This document shows positions 1-4,950 of a stretch of DNA of 7,723 bases, piece by piece. Below the pieces are notes generated by a model, which did not search any database, was not told the origin of the DNA, and saw only the letters and a list, made by a program, of their open reading frames with translations. Source of the DNA: JBFFSQ01 sp041572275 (GTDB lineage Bacteria > Pseudomonadota > Gammaproteobacteria > SZUA-229); contig JBFFSQ010000146.1 of assembly GCA_041572275.1 (NCBI GenBank), positions 1 to 7,723 of the forward strand. Reading direction: 5' to 3'. Made by a program: the position numbers and the translations under genes. The stretch's first letter is position 1, and each line of letters opens with the position of its first letter.

Positions 1-370
1 CTGGAAGATCATGACCGGGTACTGGAATAATGAATGGATCAGAACCTGGGGCCAGTAATAAACGATCATAGTCAACGACAGTACCGTCATCACCTGTTAC
101 TTTGCAGGTTTTAGGGTCGATAGCGGTAACCTTTACCCCTTTGTGCAAAATAATATTGTTATCGTCATACCACTGAAGATCATTCAGCATAATCTCATCT
201 ATTGTTTTTTCACCACAGAGCACAGGCGATAAAAGGATACGATTGTAGTTACCATAAGGCTCAGCACCAAAAACAGTAATCTCATATTTGTCGGGCGCAA
301 TTTTGAGTAATTCCTCAACTGTACGCATGCCGGCCATGCCATTACCGATAACTACCAATTTTTCTTTCAT
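1..370 (-). CDS. nirB: Nitrite reductase [NAD(P)H] large subunit, N-terminal part (cut by window edge)
   Basis: NirB is the cytoplasmic flavin, Fe-S and siroheme subunit that takes electrons from NAD(P)H and reduces nitrite to ammonium, usually with the small subunit NirD. Only the first 123 residues are visible; the frame is open to the left edge. The start ATG (368-370) has a GGAG Shine-Dalgarno 8 bases upstream (379-382). Residues 5-14 (LVVIGNGMAG) are the GxGxxG dinucleotide-binding turn of the FAD domain, E37 in FGAEP is at the usual ribose-binding acid position, and YNRILLSPVL (42-51) is a strong family signature of NirB and related NasB/NasC-type reductases. LAPGSDPF (106-113) is the second conserved FAD-domain loop. 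The siroheme region and any downstream nirD or nitrate reductase genes lie outside. A related assimilatory reductase subunit is the main alternative. The upstream sigma-54 promoter suggests an assimilatory role (inference). Confidence 0.92.
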   Translation of the reverse strand, partial: MKEKLVVIGNGMAGMRTVEELLKIAPDKYEITVFGAEPYGNYNRILLSPVLCGEKTIDEIMLNDLQWYDDNNIILHKGVKVTAIDPKTCKVTGDDGTVVDYDRLLLAPGSDPFIIPVPGHDLP

Positions 371-416
371 CTACCGAACTCCAAAATGGGGCAAAAAATA
401 TTTTTCATGATTTGTT

Positions 417-432
417 TGCAAATGGCATGCCA
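417..432 (-). promoter_or_regulatory. Sigma-54 (RpoN) -24/-12 promoter of nirB
   Basis: On the minus strand this reads TGGCATGCCATTTGCA. It matches the RpoN consensus TGGCACG-N4-TTGCA at all fixed positions but one (C to T), and exactly ten bases separate the invariant GG and GC. The start of transcription would fall near 406, giving a leader of about 36 bases before the nirB ATG. That is too short for a NasR-type attenuator. Sigma-54 promoters need an enhancer-binding activator; NtrC is the usual one for nitrogen assimilation genes. Confidence 0.8.
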
Positions 433-448
433 AAAGCCGTAATTCACA

Positions 449-461
449 TAAGTCATTGATA
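449..461 (-). promoter_or_regulatory. IHF-like site upstream of the nirB sigma-54 promoter
   Basis: The minus strand reads TATCAATGACTTA, a full match to the IHF core consensus WATCAANNNNTTR. It is centred about 49 bases upstream of the predicted start, a place where IHF commonly bends DNA so that a distal activator can touch the sigma-54 polymerase. The consensus is short and AT-rich, so a chance match in this AT-rich region is possible; position raises its value. It overlaps the 12-bp perfect palindrome ATTGATATCAAT (455-466). Confidence 0.45.
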
Positions 462-530
462 TCAATAGAAATTCAATAAGTTCCGTTAAGTTCTATGGGA
501 AATAACAGGTGGCTATCGGTGCCTTGTTTT

Positions 531-543
531 AGTGCGACGCACT
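531..543. repeat. 13-bp palindrome AGTGCGACGCACT, possible operator
   Basis: A perfect inverted repeat with arms AGTGC and GCACT around GAC sits in the nirB upstream region, between the IHF-like site and the distal NtrC-like dyad. The arm polarity is opposite to the NtrC consensus, so it is not a standard NtrC site. It has no U-tract that would make it a terminator. It could be an operator for an unidentified regulator or chance. Confidence 0.3.
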
Positions 544-674
544 GTTATACAGCAGAGGTTATTTGATGAATGTATCTAAGATTTAGTTATATAAACGGAT
601 ATGTATATCGATTGCTTTGATGCCAGCACCAATGATTTACATCGTGATAATTTTCAGGGCAATAAAAAAACATG

Positions 675-691
675 TGCACTATTACGGCGCA
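675..691. promoter_or_regulatory. NtrC-like enhancer site for nirB
   Basis: TGCACTATTACGGCGCA fits the NtrC dyad TGCACY-N5-RGTGCA at 11 of 12 specified positions (T to C in the right arm). It is centred about 277 bases upstream of the predicted nirB start; NtrC works as an enhancer over such distances. No strong second dyad was found nearby, although scattered GCACC/GGTGC half-sites occur between 515 and 935. The assignment rests on motif similarity plus the nearby sigma-54 promoter. Confidence 0.45.
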
Positions 692-870
692 TTCACTCAA
701 TCTAAAATAGGTAGGAAATCACATAATACTTTGTTTTATTTATCTATTTTATTATTGACATCATATTGATGCTTTCTATGTGCATTCTAAATAAATAACA
801 GGTGCGCCAAAGGGGCTTGGTTTCATCATTACATTTGAACATTTTTAATTCAGTTGAAAATAACAACATT

Positions 871-1020
871 CTACATGGGGTCTGGTTTGACTTCTTTTTG
901 AGCTTTGTCATGTGATTTAACCTGGGCACCGGCACCCTTCAAACAATTGCTAATGGCAGCTGTTAAACTCAGTACATTAAATGTTATTACTAATCGCATT
1001 GTAAGTAATGCGCTTATCAT
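871..1020 (-). CDS. Possible small entericidin-like lipoprotein (49 or 42 aa)
   Basis: The frame encodes 49 residues from ATG 1018-1020, or 42 from the ATG at codon 8 (997-999). From the second start the protein opens with MR, then a hydrophobic stretch (LVITFNVLSLTAAIS) ending in NC. It continues CLKGAGAQVKS and a charged tail ending KPDPM. The layout resembles entericidin-type small lipoproteins: short signal peptide, lipid-modified Cys, then a KGxGxxv segment. Against this, Asn just before the Cys is unusual for a lipobox, neither start has a good Shine-Dalgarno, and another minus frame (to 977) overlaps it. Function is not established; if real, an envelope-attached small lipoprotein is the best guess. 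It could equally be a remnant or chance. Confidence 0.3.
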   Translation of the reverse strand: MISALLTMRLVITFNVLSLTAAISNCLKGAGAQVKSHDKAQKEVKPDPM

Positions 1021-1532
1021 CAAAAGCCACGACATTATTACCTACCAGATTGTACGTACCGATGATACTCTCGAGTCAGGGTGCCAATAAAGTTTATCGC
1101 AAGTTAACCCTAGTACCTTTTCGATCTAAACTAGAACTGTAATGATACTTGACGGGTATGGCGTCCAAACAAATTAGAGCAAGAGCCACCAGCCAGTTGT
1201 ATCTTGTAGATAAAACTCAATCTCGAAATTATGTATTTTTCGTGGTTGACTATCTGGAATCCCAAACACTGGCAGACTGGTTCTATTCTCATAGTCAAAC
1301 TGATATCAAAAAACCATCCAGATTGTCGAGCACAGTATTCTTCGCTATGACCTAAGTCTGCGATATGACACACTTTCTGAGTCATTTCACGACCTAAACC
1401 ACACTGATGAAGCATCCAACAGTCGATTCCTTTGTTAAAAAAACCTGTCATTGTCTGGAAGGTTATCCCGGCTCTATTGTTGGCAATCAATTTGCTGTTT
1501 TTATATCCCCTGATTAATGTCTGAACGCGCAC
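977..1532 (-). pseudogene. Possible decayed gene, unidentified
   Basis: Several minus-strand frames contain protein-like stretches without forming one convincing gene. One frame is open from a GTG at 1532 to 1131 (133 aa, Cys-rich, no recognised domain, weak start signal). A second, 1305-1174, includes FDYENRTSLPVFGIPDSQPR and ends in TGWWLLL. A shift at about 1177 continues into a frame holding LICLDAIPVKYHY, stops at 1094-1096 and 1076-1078, then IIGTYNLVGNNVVAFDDKRI before a stop at 977. This pattern would fit a gene broken by frameshifts and stop codons. Open frames of this length also occur by chance, and a 68-aa plus-strand frame (1149-1355) overlaps. No family was recognised. Confidence 0.2.
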
Positions 1533-1656
1533 TTCTGTTGATTTTGTTCACATTTTCAAAACATAAATCATATAAAATGTCTTAATCTCATCTGTCATTC
1601 CTGTTAATATTGATAAAATTAAAAAATATCTAAATGATAAATTATAACGATGCATC

Positions 1657-1662
1657 TATAAT
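1657..1662 (+). promoter_or_regulatory. Likely -10 element for the GAF-GGDEF-EAL gene
   Basis: A perfect TATAAT lies 29 bases before the GTG start, which would give a start of transcription near 1669 and a leader of about 23 bases. The hexamer at the proper -35 distance (TGATAA, 17-base spacer) is poor, so the promoter may need an activator. The surrounding sequence is very AT-rich, which raises the chance of an accidental match. Confidence 0.35.
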
Positions 1663-1691
1663 GTACGTTATCCCTGCCCAGGTAATAGCAC

Positions 1692-3617
1692 GTGGCTGTC
1701 AATCAAACACCAGAAAACGATATAACAGTCGAGCTACGACAACTGCTTCAGCAACGTGAGGCGGAAATAGAATTACTGCAGAAGACTTTTAAAGAAATCG
1801 CTAGTGAGCTGGATCTTAAAAAGGCTTTTCATATTATTGCGGATCGAGCCCGTGAACTAATCCAGGCAGAAACACTACTCATCCCTATTATTGATAAAGA
1901 CTGTAAACACTACACTTACCATGCAGCCTCCGGAAAAGACACTGACAACATAATTGGTACAACTATACCATTAGATAATGGAATTTGTGGTTGGGTATGG
2001 ACGCATAAAAAACCCTGGTGGCGCGGCGCCCTTGACGAACTCAGCGAACGAGAGCGTAATCGTTGGGAACAGGAAGCGGGCTCCGTCATACTTGTACCTA
2101 TGCGAGGAAAAAAACACCTGCTAGGTGGCATTGCTGGTATCAATAAGATAGGTGATGACGAATTCTCATTACGTGATTTGAACATGCTATCACTATTCGC
2201 AAGCATCGTTCCAATTTCCCTTGAGAATGCCATGGCGATGCAACAGATTGAAGAAGCCAGGAAACTCAACGAAATCTACCTGCACCGCCTTGAAAAACAA
2301 AACAATGAACTCATTGAAAGCAGCCGTGAGCTTGAATATCTATCACTTTACGACCCTGTTACTGGACTGCCCAATCGTTCGTTATTCCACGATCGCCTGA
2401 CACAAAACATTACGACTGCTAATAAACAGAAACAGTCAATTGGACTGCTACTCGTTGACCTGGATAACTTTAAGCATATCAATGAAAACATCGGCCATGA
2501 CAAAGGTGATTATCTGCTTCACCTGATCGCACAACGGTTTCTTGACATTATCAATTACGACGAAACATTGAGTCGCCTGGGTGGTGATGAGTTCGTTTTG
2601 ATTTTACCCGGGCTCAATGCAGATGAAACCCTGGAAAGAGGCAAGCTGCTCATTCATCAACTAAAACAGCACTTCATCATCGAAGATATTGAAATTGCTG
2701 TTGATGCCAGTATTGGTGCTGTCATGTATCCTGAGCACGGCAAAGACATAAATATACTATTACAGCGTGCCGATCTGGCCATGTACAATGCCAAAGCCAA
2801 TAAGCGGGATGTATGCCTCTATGAGGAAGAAATAGACACTACATCTCTGGAACAGTTAACACTGGTTGGTGATTTACGCCAGGCCATTGAAGAACAACAG
2901 TTTGAATTACATTATCAACCCAAAACCAGAATCAGCACCAACAAACTGATAGGCGCCGAAGTACTTGGTTTCTGGATACATCCTGTTAGAGGCTTGATCC
3001 CCCCCAGTATATTCATTCATGACCTTGAAGAGACCGGGCTAATACATAAGTATACCTACTGGGTCATTGAAACTGTTTTACAGCAAACTTCACATTGGGA
3101 CAAACTGAATAACAGTCTCAAAATAGCCATCAATTTATCAACACAAACATTAATGGACCCGGAATTTATCAAATTTCTCGATGAGCTAATTACCTCCCGA
3201 GATAAAGGACGTAAACTTATTTTTGAAATTACTGAGAACCTGTTTCTATCTGAGTATGATCGTCTATCTGAAACACTATCTCACATTTGCCATCTGGGCA
3301 TTACACTTTCAATTGATGACTTTGGCACGGGTTACTCATCATTAAGTCGACTCAAGCGTCTGCCTGTAAGTGAACTTAAAATTGACCGTTCGTTCGTAAT
3401 GGATATGGAAAACGACCCGGATGATGAAGTAATAGTACACTCAACCATCGAACTGGCACATAATCTCGGCCTTAGTGTCGTGGCAGAAGGCATCGAGTCT
3501 GAAAGCGTGTATAACAAACTGGGTGAAATGGGTTGCGATACTGCACAGGGATACTATATCAGCAAGCCCTTATCTGTCGATGAGTTCAGTGACTTTATAA
3601 AATCTTATACTGCTTAA
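1692..3617 (+). CDS. GAF-GGDEF-EAL cyclic-di-GMP signalling protein
   Basis: A cytoplasmic 641-residue protein predicted to make and/or break cyclic di-GMP in response to a signal bound by its GAF domain. There is no signal peptide or membrane segment. A short coiled coil (about 6-38) precedes the GAF domain (about 40-182, with GICGWVW and WW at 109-110), then a second coiled coil (183-216). The GGDEF domain (about 217-380) starts with the usual DPVTGLPNR and has an intact GGDEF at 297-301, so cyclase activity is likely. The inhibitory RxxD site is NYDE (288-291), so product inhibition is probably lost. The EAL domain (about 388-638) keeps E423, N481, E512, D542/D543, K563, E599 and Q619, but its signature is EVLGFW instead of EALLRW, losing the Arg. 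The GTG start is chosen because an in-frame TAG lies at 1686-1688; AGGTAA upstream is a fair ribosome site. It stands alone, convergent with soxA. Which activity dominates is unknown. Confidence 0.95.
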   Translation: MAVNQTPENDITVELRQLLQQREAEIELLQKTFKEIASELDLKKAFHIIADRARELIQAETLLIPIIDKDCKHYTYHAASGKDTDNIIGTTIPLDNGICGWVWTHKKPWWRGALDELSERERNRWEQEAGSVILVPMRGKKHLLGGIAGINKIGDDEFSLRDLNMLSLFASIVPISLENAMAMQQIEEARKLNEIYLHRLEKQNNELIESSRELEYLSLYDPVTGLPNRSLFHDRLTQNITTANKQKQSIGLLLVDLDNFKHINENIGHDKGDYLLHLIAQRFLDIINYDETLSRLGGDEFVLILPGLNADETLERGKLLIHQLKQHFIIEDIEIAVDASIGAVMYPEHGKDINILLQRADLAMYNAKANKRDVCLYEEEIDTTSLEQLTLVGDLRQAIEEQQFELHYQPKTRISTNKLIGAEVLGFWIHPVRGLIPPSIFIHDLEETGLIHKYTYWVIETVLQQTSHWDKLNNSLKIAINLSTQTLMDPEFIKFLDELITSRDKGRKLIFEITENLFLSEYDRLSETLSHICHLGITLSIDDFGTGYSSLSRLKRLPVSELKIDRSFVMDMENDPDDEVIVHSTIELAHNLGLSVVAEGIESESVYNKLGEMGCDTAQGYYISKPLSVDEFSDFIKSYTA

Positions 3618-3655
3618 TCACGTGCTGCTATTCACCCTGTAATCATCCTAATACT

Positions 3656-4438
3656 TTAATACCGAACAGCAGGTGTTTCAATCTTCAGGCCATTGCCCCT
3701 TGCATGAACATATATTTCAAGATTAATAAAGTCCTCGGATCCTAAATCAAAAGGTTTAGCTCTAAAAGTAACAAAACATTCAGTAAAACGCCGATGCAAA
3801 CTGGTTATCTGACCCGTCTGTAAACGATATTCAGGGAAGCCATTACTATGGCCCTGACTCAAGGTTTGTCCTCTTAATTTCTGTCCTTGATGATAGACAT
3901 GGCAATGAATACATGCCATATCCAACTGACCTACACGCATATTATAAAGTTCTTCACCTGCCTTAAAATACGGCTGCATGGGTCCTGAAACATCAACATT
4001 AATCACTTCGCCTCGTGCAAGATAACGAACATAGGTCTCAAGTGCTACTGCATCCGCACAATCATAAATAAAAGGAATATTATCAAGCTTATCCTGCCAG
4101 CAAATATTGACCTGCTCCTGCAGAGTGATAGGGCGTTGAGACTCATAACTGTAGATTGGATACTCAGCAATACGACTTTTTTTCAGTGACACTCCGTCCT
4201 CACCATGACAGCTAGCACAGTTTTTACCATTCTCAGCCACTGCATGAAAAAGTGCCCGGCCTTTATCAACTGTGGTCATACCCGGATTGGCGAACTCATC
4301 ATCCTGCATCTCCTGAGTGTCCTGACTAATATATGCGTAGCCAGAAACCGGTTCAATCGCATACCCAGTGCAACTCAATAGGTAAAAACTGAATAAACTG
4401 ACGTACTGGAGAAATATCTTAATTGGCATAGATTTCAT
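3656..4438 (-). CDS. soxA: SoxA, dihaem c-type cytochrome subunit of SoxXA
   Basis: SoxA with SoxX forms the periplasmic SoxXA cytochrome, which oxidatively couples thiosulfate to the cysteine of the SoxYZ carrier and passes electrons to the cytochrome pool. The 260-residue product has an N-terminal secretion signal with likely cleavage after GYA (about 27). It carries two haem c motifs, CASCH (74-78) and CIHCH (176-180). C113 in NICW is at the place of the known Cys ligand of haem 1. C221 in RRFTECF is at the active-site cysteine that carries a persulfide and ligates haem 2, followed by R226. The C-terminus (GSEDF, LEIYVHARGNGLKIETPAVR) is the SoxA signature. It is a dihaem SoxA with both haem sites kept. 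The ATG overlaps the soxX stop as ATGA and has no strong Shine-Dalgarno, so translation is probably coupled. A second Met at codon 4 is a possible start. C23 in LLSC is only borderline as a lipobox. Confidence 0.95.
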   Translation of the reverse strand: MKSMPIKIFLQYVSLFSFYLLSCTGYAIEPVSGYAYISQDTQEMQDDEFANPGMTTVDKGRALFHAVAENGKNCASCHGEDGVSLKKSRIAEYPIYSYESQRPITLQEQVNICWQDKLDNIPFIYDCADAVALETYVRYLARGEVINVDVSGPMQPYFKAGEELYNMRVGQLDMACIHCHVYHQGQKLRGQTLSQGHSNGFPEYRLQTGQITSLHRRFTECFVTFRAKPFDLGSEDFINLEIYVHARGNGLKIETPAVRY

Positions 4439-4887
4439 TTCAGCGTCATCAGATAGGCAATAACATCTTCAACTTCCTGTGCCGTTAAAAATGTTTTGCC
4501 ATAATACGCTTCAGCAACCTGATTGAACTTGTTGGGATCACGATAGTAGCCAGGCATGATCGTGTTAGGATTAATCATTTTTTCATCCACAATACGTAGA
4601 CGTATTTCAGCCTCTGTCAGTCGTGATGCAATCGTAGTCAAATCCGGACCAACCGTCCCATGAAAAAGCTCTTCATCAATAGGCAGATGATGACAGGTCA
4701 GACAACTACCTTTATCTGGCGCAATTACAATAGCTCGCCCCCGTTGCGGGTTCCCTTTCAGGCCACCCAGGGCCTTTTCTATAGCCATAGAATTATTTTT
4801 CCAGGGCAAATACTCTTCGGCCATAGCCAAGGCCTGTGAACTTAAAATCAATACTGTCACAATTGTGGCACGCAATACGCTTCTCAT
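4435..4887 (-). CDS. soxX: SoxX, monohaem c-type cytochrome subunit of SoxXA
   Basis: The small subunit of the periplasmic SoxXA complex; it accepts electrons from SoxA during thiosulfate conjugation to SoxYZ and hands them to a downstream cytochrome. The 150-residue precursor has a Sec signal peptide (Arg-rich start, hydrophobic core, cleavage after AMA at about 23). One haem motif, CLTCH, is at 62-66. The SoxX pattern follows: GTVGPDL (77-83), the R/I-rich helix ending RLRIVDEKMINP, and TIMPGYYR with M111 as the probable axial haem ligand. The end, LTAQEVEDVIAYLMTLK, is the usual SoxX C-terminus. It overlaps soxA by four bases and starts 63 bases after the relA stop. The Shine-Dalgarno is weak (GAGA). 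No soxY, soxZ or soxB is adjacent, unlike complete sox operons; split sox loci are known in gammaproteobacterial sulfur oxidisers. Confidence 0.95.
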   Translation of the reverse strand: MRSVLRATIVTVLILSSQALAMAEEYLPWKNNSMAIEKALGGLKGNPQRGRAIVIAPDKGSCLTCHHLPIDEELFHGTVGPDLTTIASRLTEAEIRLRIVDEKMINPNTIMPGYYRDPNKFNQVAEAYYGKTFLTAQEVEDVIAYLMTLK

Positions 4888-4950
4888 GCAGTTATCTCAG
4901 TGACTCTGATCCAGGGCCTATAATTAAGCCAGCCCCTGTTAATGATTTGT

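Larger units (their letters stand above)
371..1691. other. 1.3-kb intergenic region between divergent nirB and the c-di-GMP gene
   Basis: No confident gene lies here. Positions 371-700 hold the nirB control elements listed separately. Positions 700-870 are AT-rich, with stops in all frames and nothing recognisable. Positions 871-1020 (minus) hold a possible small lipoprotein. Positions 977-1532 hold short overlapping open frames on both strands, some protein-like, possibly a decayed gene. Positions 1533-1691 are very AT-rich and carry a -10 element for the gene at 1692. The perfect 12-mer AAATAACAGGTG occurs at 500-511 and 793-804. I saw no tRNA, rRNA, CRISPR array or insertion-sequence ends. 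Confidence 0.6.

Noticed and set aside
455..466. ATTGATATCAAT as an FNR/Anr site upstream of nirB
   Set aside because: The half-sites TTGAT and ATCAA abut, with no four-base spacer, so FNR could not bind as a normal dimer. The sequence is better read as part of the IHF-like site or a chance palindrome.
744..935. 63-aa minus-strand open frame
   Set aside because: No signal peptide, domain or ribosome site; it overlaps the C-terminal part of the more plausible small lipoprotein frame and looks like chance in AT-rich DNA.
905..1090. 61-aa plus-strand open frame
   Set aside because: No recognisable motif or Shine-Dalgarno; it is largely antisense to the better minus-strand candidates.
1149..1355. 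68-aa plus-strand open frame
   Set aside because: The translation is moderately protein-like, but there is no ribosome site, promoter or known domain, and it lies antisense to the fragmentary minus-strand frames. Not strong enough to call.
1916..2269. 117-aa minus-strand open frame inside the GAF region
   Set aside because: It is antisense to a clear GAF-domain coding sequence and has a composition typical of a shadow frame.
3618..3655. Bidirectional terminator between the c-di-GMP gene and soxA
   Set aside because: No GC-rich stem with a T-run is visible on either strand in this short convergent gap.
4888..4950. Hairpin CAGGG...CCCTG between relA and soxX as a terminator
   Set aside because: Only five paired bases, then a mismatch, a long loop and no U-tract after it. 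It does not support termination, so relA-soxX read-through stays open.
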